The notes beneath the pieces were generated by a model that ran no database searches, was not told where the DNA came from, and saw only the letters and a list, made by a program, of their open reading frames with translations. Below are positions 7,427-14,890 of a stretch of 64,000 bases of DNA, piece after piece. Origin of the DNA: Mesorhizobium loti (GTDB lineage Bacteria > Pseudomonadota > Alphaproteobacteria > Rhizobiales > Rhizobiaceae). Position numbers and translations under genes: made by a program. The first letter of the stretch is position 1. The number at the start of each line of letters is the position of its first letter. Where the stretch lies: the NCBI GenBank assembly GCA_014189435.1, contig CP050293.1, positions 4,283,001 to 4,347,000 on the forward strand. The letters run 5' to 3'.

Positions 7427-8982
7427 GATCTTGCTCCTGTGCGGTGCGCCATGCCCTTCCACACCGGCCGAAGCGCCTGACGCGCCGCAACGAAGGAAGG
7501 GAAGAGCGCATCGTAGGTTTGCGAAAGCGCCTCGTCATAGGCATCGCAGTCGCCGAGAAGCGGCGTCACCCACTCGGCGGCGCAGTTTTCCATGGAGCCG
7601 TAGACGCCGAGGCCGACCGCCGCCATCATCGCGGCGCCAGCAGCACCGGCTTCCTGGCGGCTGCTCGTGCGCACTTGCGCCCGGGTCGCCGCTGCTATGA
7701 TGCGGCGTAGCGACGGGCTGCGCGCGGCGCCGCCCGACAGGCGGATCTCGCCCGGCACGGCGCCCATCGCCTGGTAGCAATCGCGTGCAGCGAAGGCCAA
7801 TCCCTCAAGCACGGCGCGTGCCAGATCGCCAAAGCCGTGCTTGACCGAAAGGCCGATGAAACCCGCGCGTGCGTCAGGGTCGACGAACGGCCCTCTTTCG
7901 CCGGCCAGCGATATGTAGGGCTGGTAAATCAGCGATCCCGGCTCCGATGCCTCCACCCAGACATCGAGTGCTTTCAGCAACTCGTCATGGGAAGGTTTGC
8001 CGCCAGCCGTGGCGAGCACGTCGCGCGCAAGGCCAAGCAGCCAGTCGATGTTGAGCGTCGCCGCCATGTTGGACTGCAATTGCGCATAGCCACCCGGAAC
8101 GGGCATGGCGATCGTGTAGCCTGAGCCATCGCCGTTCAGCACGACATCGTCGGGAGTGGCGGCGAAGCGCGTGTGTATGCCGGTCGAGCCGATGACCGTG
8201 CAGCCGACATTGCCTGAGGGATCATAGAGGCCGGCTCCGAGAGCCGTCATGACCATATCGACGTAACCCAGCACCACCGGCGTGCCTTCGAGCAGGCCGG
8301 TCTCCCCTGCCGCCGATCGCGACAGCGGATGATGGTCGGTGGTGCCTTCGAGCATGGGCGGCAACAGGCGGCGATGCGTCGTCAGATCCAGGATGTCGAG
8401 GGCTTCGTCGGAATAGGTGCGCGACCGAAAATCGCCGAAAGTGAAGGTCCCTTCGGAGGGATCCGTGGCGCGTTCGCCCGTCATCTTGAAGTAGAGCCAA
8501 TCCTTGCAATGCAGTGCGGTCGCCGCCCGCTCCAGCAAGTCCGGATTGTTCCTTTTCATGAAGGCAAGTTGGGCGCCTTGCTGGCAGGAATTGAGACCCG
8601 TGCCGGTCAGCTCGAACCGCCTGCGATCCCGGGGATCGGCGCGCATCTCGTCGACCAGATGTCCGGCACGGGCGTCGAGCCACAGCCAGGCGCGCGAGAC
8701 CGGCAAGCCGTCGCCATCGATCAGCCAGGTTCCGTCGCCCTGCCCGGTGATGGCAACCGCCGCGGTTCGTTGCGCGAGGTCGGGGATTTTGGCCGCGAGA
8801 TCGCGAACGGTCCGCGCCATGTCGCGCCATGTCTGATCGAGGTCCTGCTCGGCGCCACCGCCTTCCAGCGTGGCGAAGCTGTTGGGCACGGATGTCATGG
8901 CGAGCTGCCGCCCGGACAGATCGAAAGCGACCGATTTGATCACCGACGTTCCCGCGTCGATGCCGATCAGCAGGTCTTTCAT
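7423..8982 (-). CDS. eryA: Erythritol kinase (FGGY family)
   Basis: A 519-residue FGGY carbohydrate kinase that phosphorylates erythritol to L-erythritol 4-phosphate. The N-terminal phosphate-binding loop is 'IGIDAGTSVIKSVAFDLSG'. 'ITGQGDGTWLIDGDGLP' and 'RLSGGAARSPSLRRIIAAA' are the sugar-pocket and adenosine-binding regions. It is the first enzyme gene of the catabolic half of the operon, about 100 nt downstream of eryG. A hairpin in the gap may lower expression relative to the transporter. The stop codon overlaps the eryB start by 4 nt. Other FGGY polyol kinases are possible in isolation, but the intact ery neighbourhood makes EryA the clear choice. Confidence 0.9.
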   Translation of the reverse strand: MKDLLIGIDAGTSVIKSVAFDLSGRQLAMTSVPNSFATLEGGGAEQDLDQTWRDMARTVRDLAAKIPDLAQRTAAVAITGQGDGTWLIDGDGLPVSRAWLWLDARAGHLVDEMRADPRDRRRFELTGTGLNSCQQGAQLAFMKRNNPDLLERAATALHCKDWLYFKMTGERATDPSEGTFTFGDFRSRTYSDEALDILDLTTHRRLLPPMLEGTTDHHPLSRSAAGETGLLEGTPVVLGYVDMVMTALGAGLYDPSGNVGCTVIGSTGIHTRFAATPDDVVLNGDGSGYTIAMPVPGGYAQLQSNMAATLNIDWLLGLARDVLATAGGKPSHDELLKALDVWVEASEPGSLIYQPYISLAGERGPFVDPDARAGFIGLSVKHGFGDLARAVLEGLAFAARDCYQAMGAVPGEIRLSGGAARSPSLRRIIAAATRAQVRTSSRQEAGAAGAAMMAAVGLGVYGSMENCAAEWVTPLLGDCDAYDEALSQTYDALFPSFVAARQALRPVWKGMAHRTGARS

Positions 8983-9047
8983 GCCGCAAATTCCGGTTGG
9001 TTAAGAAGACAGGTCACGAAGGCAGTCTTTGTCATCTCGTAGAAGAG

Positions 9048-9077
9048 GCAGGGAGTGTCCGCAAGGACACCCCCTGC
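9048..9077 (-). promoter_or_regulatory. Stem-loop between eryG and eryA
   Basis: Arms GCAGGG-GTGTCC and GGACAC-CCCTGC pair across a 4-nt loop (GCAA) with one A/C mismatch, giving about 12 bp. It starts 8 nt after the eryG stop and lacks a long T tract. Such hairpins between a binding-protein gene and downstream genes usually stabilise the upstream mRNA or attenuate read-through. Confidence 0.55.
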
Positions 9078-9084
9078 GCAGGTT

Positions 9085-10026
9085 TCATTCCGACAGCACG
9101 AAGGGTGCCGTGTACTTGTCGACATTGTCCTTGGTGATGAGAAGGCAATCGAACAGCTGCTTCTCGGTCGCCGCACCGGTGGCGCCCGTCTTGATGAACG
9201 AGTCCGCCTGCTGCACGGCCTTGGCCGAGAAGATGGCGACCGGCTGCAGCACGGTGTACTGCAGTTCGCCGGACTTGATCGCCGCAACCGCGTCAGGGGA
9301 GCCGTCGAAGCCGCCGACCTTGATGCCAGCCAGCTTGCCGGCTTCCTTCAGCGCCGCAACCGCGCCGAGAGCCATTTCGTCATTGCCGCTGATCACGGCG
9401 ATGATGTCGGGATTGGCCTGAAGCATGCTCTGCATCTTGTCGTGGCCCTGGGTACGATCCCAGTTGGCGACCTGCGAGGCAGCCTTTTCGAGATCCGGAT
9501 ACTGGCTCAGCACAGTCGCGTAACCGTTCGAGCGCGTGGCGGCATTGTTGTCCGAGGGGGCGCCGAGCAGTTCGACATATTTGCCCTTTTCACCGACGGC
9601 CTGCACCCACTGCTGGGCACCGAGAGCAGCACCCTGCGCGTTGTTGGAGACGAGCTGCCCCTTGGCGAGGCCTTCCTGGTTAATCTCGGCATTGACGAGG
9701 AAAACCGGGATGTTGGCGGCAATCGCCTTCTTCACCGCGCCGACCGAACCATCGGCGTTGGCCGGGTCGAGGATGATCGCCACCGACTTGTTGATGATGG
9801 CGGTGTCGATCAGGTTGCTTTCCGTGTTGGTATCGCCCTTGTGGGCGCCGACATTGGCCGTGTAGCCGAGCTTCTCGGCCTCGGCCTTGGCGACGTTGCC
9901 CTCGGTCAGCCAGTAGGGGTTGGCCGGATCGTTGACGATGATCGAGATCAGGCCCGCAGCCGACGCGGCGGCCGTGAACCCGACGACCATCGCGGCGGCA
10001 AGCAGACTTTTCAGCATGGTTCTCAT
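9085..10026 (-). CDS. eryG: Erythritol ABC transporter, periplasmic binding protein
   Basis: A 313-residue exported sugar-binding protein of the RbsB-like (Peripla_BP_4) class. The first 25 residues, 'MRTMLKSLLAAAMVVGFT' ending near 'ASAAG', form a Sec signal peptide. The mature part begins 'ISIIVNDPANPYW' and contains 'VISGNDEMALGAVAAL', typical of the family. An upstream ATG lies only 1 nt from GGAGGA, whereas ATG 10026 is 7 nt from it, so I use 10026. It delivers erythritol to EryF/EryE. It is the last transporter gene and is followed by a stem-loop. Confidence 0.87.
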   Translation of the reverse strand: MRTMLKSLLAAAMVVGFTAAASAAGLISIIVNDPANPYWLTEGNVAKAEAEKLGYTANVGAHKGDTNTESNLIDTAIINKSVAIILDPANADGSVGAVKKAIAANIPVFLVNAEINQEGLAKGQLVSNNAQGAALGAQQWVQAVGEKGKYVELLGAPSDNNAATRSNGYATVLSQYPDLEKAASQVANWDRTQGHDKMQSMLQANPDIIAVISGNDEMALGAVAALKEAGKLAGIKVGGFDGSPDAVAAIKSGELQYTVLQPVAIFSAKAVQQADSFIKTGATGAATEKQLFDCLLITKDNVDKYTAPFVLSE

Positions 10027-10064
10027 GTACATTCCTCCAATGATTACGCGGTGTTGCTGCCAGT

Positions 10065-11198
10065 TCACCTGGCAGTCTTCCCTTGGGCAGGATTGGCCGT
10101 TTCGGCCTTCCCCCGTTTCTGAGAAGTCGGTTGGCCACCTGTCGCGCTTGGGAGCTTGCTGCGGCGGCGATACTGAACGGCATTGAGCAGCACGGCGAGC
10201 ACGATGACGGCGCCGGTGAACACTGTCTGCCAGTAGGATGAGATGCCGATGATCACCAGACCGTCGGACAGGAAGCCGATGACGAAGGCCCCGAGCAGGG
10301 TTCCGCGGATGTTGCCGCGGCCGCCGGTCAGCGCCGCGCCGCCGATGACGACGGCCGCGATGGCCGTCAGTTCGTAGGTGGTGCCAGCGGTCGGCCCCGC
10401 CGAGGTCAGTTGCGAGGACAGGATCAGGCCTGCAATGGCGGCGCAGATACCTGACAGCACATAGACGGATATCTGCACCGTCTTGACCGGGACGCCGGAC
10501 AGTTCGGCCGCGCGCTCATTGCCGCCCGAGGCGTAGAGCCAGCGCCCGAAAGCGGTGCGGTTCAGGACGATGCTGCCGATCAGCGCGATGACCACGAGAA
10601 CCACGACACCGGTCGGCACGCCGAACAGGCGGTTGAAGCCAAGCGCATCGAAGCCGGTGTTTCCGAGCTCCGGCTTGCCGCCGAGATTGTTGTAGGTCAG
10701 ACCGCTGGTCATAAGCAGCGCCAGGCCGCGCGCCATGTACATGACGCCGAGCGTGGCGACGAACGCCGGAACCTTGAAGCGCGCGATGAGCACGCCGTTG
10801 ATCAGCCCGACAACGGCGCCCAGCATGCAGGCCAGCACCGCGACCACCCAGACCGGCGGATAGAGGACGACGCCCAGCCAGGTCAGCGTCACCCCTTGCA
10901 TCAGGAAGCCGGCGACGACACCGGCCAAGCCCAGTGTCGACCCCACCGACAGGTCGATGCCGCCATTGAGGATGACGAGCAGCATGCCGACGGCGAGAAT
11001 TCCGAAGATGGCGACATGCGAGGCCATGGTCAGGAAGTTCGCCACCGAGAGGTAGTAGGGCGACAGGATCGAAAACACGACGATGATGACGATCAGGGCA
11101 AAGAATGCCCGGCCCTCGAGCAGCAGCTTGGCGAGATCGAAGCCTTCGCCGCCCGCGCTTGGACTGGACTGTTTTCTGGCCTGGCTGACATCGGTCAT
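10065..11198 (-). CDS. eryF: Erythritol ABC transporter, permease
   Basis: A 377-residue inner-membrane protein of the RbsC/AraH family (BPD_transp_2). Hydrophobic segments include 'AFFALIVIIVVFSIL' and 'IFGILAVGMLLVILNGGID'. 'LSVGSTLGLAGVVAG' and 'GGRGNIRGTLLGAFVIGFL' are the conserved loops of sugar permeases. The start is ATG 11198, 27 nt after the eryE stop; an upstream in-frame extension is Arg-rich and not membrane-like. The C-terminal tail (about 30 residues) is hydrophilic and basic. It forms the channel with EryE and receives substrate from EryG. Confidence 0.88.
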   Translation of the reverse strand: MTDVSQARKQSSPSAGGEGFDLAKLLLEGRAFFALIVIIVVFSILSPYYLSVANFLTMASHVAIFGILAVGMLLVILNGGIDLSVGSTLGLAGVVAGFLMQGVTLTWLGVVLYPPVWVVAVLACMLGAVVGLINGVLIARFKVPAFVATLGVMYMARGLALLMTSGLTYNNLGGKPELGNTGFDALGFNRLFGVPTGVVVLVVIALIGSIVLNRTAFGRWLYASGGNERAAELSGVPVKTVQISVYVLSGICAAIAGLILSSQLTSAGPTAGTTYELTAIAAVVIGGAALTGGRGNIRGTLLGAFVIGFLSDGLVIIGISSYWQTVFTGAVIVLAVLLNAVQYRRRSKLPSATGGQPTSQKRGKAETANPAQGKTAR

Positions 11199-11224
11199 GG
11201 GTCTGGGCTCCGAAATTCTGGTGA

Positions 11225-12766
11225 TCAGGCGACCACGGCTTCGCCGGAGGCGGCCATGATCTGCTCTTTGGTGGCGTTGGCGCCGAATTCGGCTGAAATC
11301 CTGCCCCTGCGCATGACGACGATGCGGTGCGCAATGCTGAGGCACTCGTTGACCTCCGAGGTCGAGAAGACGACGGCAAGGCCTTGAGCGGCGCGTTCGC
11401 TCAGCAAGCGGAAGACTTCGGCCTTGGCGCCGACATCGATGCCGCGGCTCGGCTCGTCGAGAAGGATGACCTTGGGGTTGGTCGTCAGCATCTTGCCGAT
11501 GACGACTTTCTGCTGATTGCCGCCCGACAGCGATCCGATCATGGCGTTGCCGCCGGCGGTCTTGACGGTCACCTTGCGGATCGAGTCCTCGACCAGCTCT
11601 CGCTCCCTGGAGCGGGACAGAAACAGCCCCCTGGCGAACGCCTCGATGCTGGCGAGCGAAAGGTTGCGGCCGACGGTCATGGTTTGCACCAGCCCGTCGC
11701 GCTGGCGATCCTCGGGGACCAGCACAAGACCTCTGGAGATGCGCTGGGCAATGCTCAGCCCCGAAACGTCCTCGCCTTCCAGAAGCGCGCGGCCGCCCGC
11801 CATCGGCACCCGTCCGGCGACGGCTTCCAGCAACTCCGTGCGCCCGGCGCCCATCAACCCGTAGATGCAGACGATCTCGCCTGCCCGCACGTCCAGCGAC
11901 AGGTGATCGACGACGGAATAGCCTGAGCCCGAAGTGTCGACGACGCTGACATCCTCGATAGACAGGGCGACCCCGCCGAACGCATGGCCGGTCGGCGGCG
12001 AACCGAGGTCGAAGTTCTCACCGACCATGTTGCGCACGATCCACTCGAGGTCGATGTCCCTGGCTTCAGCCGTCGCCGTTATCGCGCCGTCGCGCAGTAC
12101 GACGGCGTAGTCGGTGATCTGCAACGCCTCTTCGAGATGATGTGAAATGTAGACGATGGAGACGCCACGGCTGGTCAGATCGCGGATCACCTTGAACAGA
12201 ACTTCCACCTCGGTTGCGCTAAGCGCGGAGGTCGGCTCGTCCATGATCAGGATGCGCGAGTCGACCGACAATGCCCGCGCGATCTCGACGATCTGCTGTT
12301 GGCCGAGGCGCAGATCCTCGACCAGGGTCATCGGGTCGATGTCCTCTTCAAGGTCGGCCATCAGCGCGCGCGCCTGGCGCTGCTCCTCGGCGAAGTCGAG
12401 GCCGGTCCTGGTGCGCAGTTCGCGGCCCATGAAGATGTTGTCGCGAACGCTGAGGTTGGGCGCCAGGCTGAGTTCCTGGTGGATGATCGAAATGCCGCGA
12501 TCGCGCGCGTCCGAGGATGAGGAAAAGCTGACGAGATTGCCGTCGAGCACGATGTCGCCGGATGTCGGCGTGACCACGCCGGACAGGATCTTCATCAGCG
12601 TCGACTTGCCGGCGCCATTCTCTCCAAACAGCGTGGTGACCTTGCCGCGATGGATGTCGAAATTGACACCCTTGAGCGCATGAACGCCGCCATACGACAT
12701 GACGATGTTGCGCGCCGAAAGCACGGCGTCGCCATTCGCGGGTCCGATGTCGGCAGCCGGTCTCAT
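11225..12766 (-). CDS. eryE: Erythritol ABC transporter, ATP-binding protein (two ATPase domains)
   Basis: A 513-residue RbsA-type ATPase with two cassettes in tandem. The first has Walker A 'GENGAGKST', a Q-loop before 'LSLAPNLSVRDN', and Walker B 'ILIMDEPTSAL'. The second is degenerate at Walker A ('GLMGAGRTE') but keeps the signature 'LSGGNQQKVVIGKML' and 'ILLDEPSRGIDVG'. This asymmetry is usual for monosaccharide importers. The start overlaps the stop of the DUF2291 gene by 4 nt (ATGA). It powers uptake through EryF. Confidence 0.9.
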   Translation of the reverse strand: MRPAADIGPANGDAVLSARNIVMSYGGVHALKGVNFDIHRGKVTTLFGENGAGKSTLMKILSGVVTPTSGDIVLDGNLVSFSSSSDARDRGISIIHQELSLAPNLSVRDNIFMGRELRTRTGLDFAEEQRQARALMADLEEDIDPMTLVEDLRLGQQQIVEIARALSVDSRILIMDEPTSALSATEVEVLFKVIRDLTSRGVSIVYISHHLEEALQITDYAVVLRDGAITATAEARDIDLEWIVRNMVGENFDLGSPPTGHAFGGVALSIEDVSVVDTSGSGYSVVDHLSLDVRAGEIVCIYGLMGAGRTELLEAVAGRVPMAGGRALLEGEDVSGLSIAQRISRGLVLVPEDRQRDGLVQTMTVGRNLSLASIEAFARGLFLSRSRERELVEDSIRKVTVKTAGGNAMIGSLSGGNQQKVVIGKMLTTNPKVILLDEPSRGIDVGAKAEVFRLLSERAAQGLAVVFSTSEVNECLSIAHRIVVMRRGRISAEFGANATKEQIMAASGEAVVA

Positions 12767-13419
12767 TTGACGTCCAGCCTCACGGGAGTGACCAGCCAGC
12801 TCTTCGGATTGACCAGCTTGAACGCGCCGACCACCGATATGGTCTTGCCGGTCAAGGCGCTCGCATCGACCTTGGCCAGCACTTCCTTCTTCATCTCGTT
12901 GTTCAGCGCCGAACCGGCGTCCTGATATTCGATCTGGTTGGTGAACTGTCCGAATGTGATCTTGCCGGTGGCGTCACGAAGCTCGGTGCCGTTAATCGCC
13001 GGTCCCGTCTGCACGCGGATCATCAGCGTGTCGGGCACACCGTCGACGGCGACCTTGTAGATGCCCGATTTTCCTTCGCCGACGACGCCGCTGAACTTGA
13101 CCGAGATGACCGGTCCGACGCCCGCAGGCACGCCGTATTCCTTCTCGGCCGTCGCCCTGTCCTTGGCGATCGCCGCCGCCACGGTCACCGCGTCGGCGGC
13201 GCGCGCATCGACATCGGCCTGCACTTTGGGAAATTCCGACTTGCCGTAGTCAGCGGCGGAAAACACGGCGCTGCGAACGTCGCCTGCCGACCCGATCCTG
13301 ACCACCTTGGTGTCGAGCGCCATGGCGCCGAGCAGGACGACAGCCGCAGCGCCGGCAAGTGCGCGACGCAGGCCGGGCGAGGCCGGCCTGGCCGATGCAG
13401 TGGCGGCCTTCGCGCTCAT
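12763..13419 (-). CDS. DUF2291 family protein in the ery transport operon
   Basis: A 218-residue protein with a hydrophobic N-terminal segment ('ALAGAAAVVLLGAMAL', residues about 20-35), then a soluble domain with 'VRIGSAGDVRSAVFSAADY' and 'NQIEYQDAGSALNNEMKK' that I recognise as DUF2291. The family is described as periplasmic lipoproteins, but no lipobox Cys is present here ('LGAMALDTKVV'), so this copy is probably membrane-anchored or cleaved by signal peptidase I. It sits between eryD and eryE with an ATGA overlap. DUF2291 genes commonly travel with RbsABC-type importers; the function is unknown, perhaps transporter assembly or stabilisation. Confidence 0.8.
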   Translation of the reverse strand: MSAKAATASARPASPGLRRALAGAAAVVLLGAMALDTKVVRIGSAGDVRSAVFSAADYGKSEFPKVQADVDARAADAVTVAAAIAKDRATAEKEYGVPAGVGPVISVKFSGVVGEGKSGIYKVAVDGVPDTLMIRVQTGPAINGTELRDATGKITFGQFTNQIEYQDAGSALNNEMKKEVLAKVDASALTGKTISVVGAFKLVNPKSWLVTPVRLDVK

Positions 13420-13452
13420 GACGCAACCGCCAGCAAAGCTGATCCGCGCTTG

Positions 13453-14463
13453 TCACGCATTTGACGATCCTCCGTTCACATGGCGCTCCGCACCATTGGA
13501 TTGGTTTTGTTCGACAAGGGCACGGGCGGTGGACTCATCGGTGATCAGGCCGCTCAGATAACGGCTTTCGAGCACCGCCTTGATGGCGCGTACTTTCACC
13601 TTGCCGCCGGCGACGGCGACGATCCGGCGGCCTTTCAACTGGTCCCGCGGAAGCGCCAGAATTCTGTCCGACAGTGCCGTTTCCACCGGACGGCCTTTAT
13701 CGTCGAAGAAGTGGGCGAGCAGCTCGCCGACGCCGCCATCGCGTTTGACCTCGTCGATTTCGGAATGTTCGATCATGCCGGTGGCGACCAGCGAGGCTTC
13801 CCGCTCGGCTGTGCCTATGCCGACGAACATCAGGTCGGACCGGCTCGCGAGGTCGAAGACATCGCTGATGCCGCGCTGGCCAAGCAGCACCTCACGGTCC
13901 TCGGCGGTGTTGGCGACGAAGGGCACCGGCATCACATAGGCCTGCGCGCCGGTCCGCTCGGCCAGACGATGCATGACGTCGTGCGGGTTGGCCGCGAATT
14001 TGCGCGTCACACCGCCAAGCAGCGAAACGAAACGGATATGGGCGGCGGCGGTGCGCGTCAGATACTCGACGCTTGCGGCAAGGGTGCGGCCATGGCCGAC
14101 GCCGATCAGCATGTCCTCGCCGCGATCGATCTCGCGCTTCAGAAACTGCGCGCCGGCGATGCCAAGCGCTTTCAACGGCAGCTCGTCCTGATCGAGATCG
14201 GGAACGACCTCGCAATAGTCGAGCCCGTAAGCATCGATCAGCTGCTGCTCGAGGTCGATGCATTCGCCGACGTCGCCGTCGATGATCACCCTGACCAGAC
14301 CATCCTGGGTGGCCCGGGTGATGAGCCGATGCGCCTTGAGGCTGGTCAGGCCGAGCCGCTTGGCCACCTGGGCCTGCGTAAGACCCCCCGCATAGTGAAG
14401 CCAGGCCGCGCGGGTGGCGAGGCTGGACTCGTGATCGCGGTTAGCGGTTCCGCCGGATTTCAA
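13453..14463 (-). CDS. eryD: Erythritol operon regulator (SorC/DeoR-type)
   Basis: A 336-residue transcription factor. A helix-turn-helix near the N-terminus ('GLTQAQVAKRLGLTSLKAHR') precedes a SorC-type sugar-phosphate-sensing domain ('MLIGVGHGRTLAASVEYL', 'SDLMFVGIGTAEREASL', 'GRRIVAVAGGKVK'). I choose TTG 14463 because GGAGGA stands 6 nt before it; ATG 14505 in the same frame has no such signal. In Brucella and rhizobia EryD represses the ery genes and is relieved by erythritol. Here it is the first gene of the operon, so it would control its own synthesis. Confidence 0.88.
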   Translation of the reverse strand: MKSGGTANRDHESSLATRAAWLHYAGGLTQAQVAKRLGLTSLKAHRLITRATQDGLVRVIIDGDVGECIDLEQQLIDAYGLDYCEVVPDLDQDELPLKALGIAGAQFLKREIDRGEDMLIGVGHGRTLAASVEYLTRTAAAHIRFVSLLGGVTRKFAANPHDVMHRLAERTGAQAYVMPVPFVANTAEDREVLLGQRGISDVFDLASRSDLMFVGIGTAEREASLVATGMIEHSEIDEVKRDGGVGELLAHFFDDKGRPVETALSDRILALPRDQLKGRRIVAVAGGKVKVRAIKAVLESRYLSGLITDESTARALVEQNQSNGAERHVNGGSSNA

Positions 14464-14591
14464 GCCATCTCCTCCCTGAGATGATATTATTATCTTTGTG
14501 TGCAAAAATTTTCACATCCCTGCATCACTGTCAATCCCTCGCCGGATCTAGCGCATACGCCCCGCGTGGAATTCACAGGTCTCGCCCCTTC

Positions 14592-14619
14592 CCGAAACGC
14601 CGGCATGCCGGCGTTTCGG
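14592..14619. repeat. Perfect 28-bp palindrome upstream of eryD
   Basis: Arms CCGAAACGCCGGCA and TGCCGGCGTTTCGG are exact reverse complements with no spacer; the symmetry breaks at 14591/14620. It is about 130 nt upstream of the eryD start. It could be an operator, a bidirectional terminator without a T tract, or a palindromic interspersed repeat. Confidence 0.8.
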
Positions 14620-14669
14620 CAGGCAACATCGACCTATTAGGACCTAATCATATTATTCGACCATACAAT

Positions 14670-14689
14670 GGTGTTAAATTAACGTCAAT
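14670..14689 (-). promoter_or_regulatory. Shared operator-like motif, copy 1 (upstream of eryD)
   Basis: The 20 nt from 14670 match 19052-19071 at 19 of 20 positions. The core GTTAAATTAAC (14673-14683) is an inverted repeat around one central base. It lies about 210 nt before eryD. A DeoR or SorC regulator could bind both copies; this is inferred from symmetry and position. Confidence 0.6.
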
Positions 14690-14710
14690 CTGTGTTATAT
14701 CCTATTGACG
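14683..14710. promoter_or_regulatory. Inverted repeat CGTCAAT/ATTGACG
   Basis: Two 7-nt arms (14683-14689 and 14704-14710) separated by 14 nt of AT-rich DNA, about 21 bp centre to centre. This spacing places both arms on one face of the helix, as in many regulator half-site pairs. The left arm overlaps the end of the shared motif. Confidence 0.45.
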
Positions 14711-14841
14711 CCAACCTAATTGCACAGCTCATTGCCATCCAATTTTTCATCAACATTTTGTTTTTGATGAATAATATCCACTCACAGAAAAATCCCAATC
14801 CGTCTGTGAGTTGGGTGATTTGCGGATGTGGCGCATCCTTG

Positions 14842-14861
14842 GGCAAACCGATCGGATTGCC
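14842..14861 (-). terminator. Possible weak terminator hairpin after the dehydrogenase gene
   Basis: GGCAA and TTGCC flank CCGATCGG, giving a near-palindromic stem starting 30 nt after the stop of the GlpD-like gene. There is no T tract on the minus strand, so intrinsic termination is doubtful. Confidence 0.25.
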
Positions 14862-14890
14862 TTATGAAAAGGGCAGCGGCGACGGAGTGA

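Larger units (their letters stand above)
14464..14890. other. Intergenic region upstream of eryD
   Basis: 427 nt without a gene, markedly AT-richer than its surroundings. It must hold the ery operon promoter and the end of the kinase-deoR-dehydrogenase operon, both on the minus strand. It contains a perfect palindrome (14592-14619), a GTTAAATTAAC operator-like site (14673-14683), an inverted CGTCAAT/ATTGACG pair (14683-14710) and a near-palindromic hairpin (14842-14861). No small reading frame looks real. Confidence 0.7.

Noticed and set aside
7427..7462. Longer N-terminus for EryB
   Set aside because: The extension reads through the eryA 3' end, lacks family similarity, and a Shine-Dalgarno points to TTG 7426.
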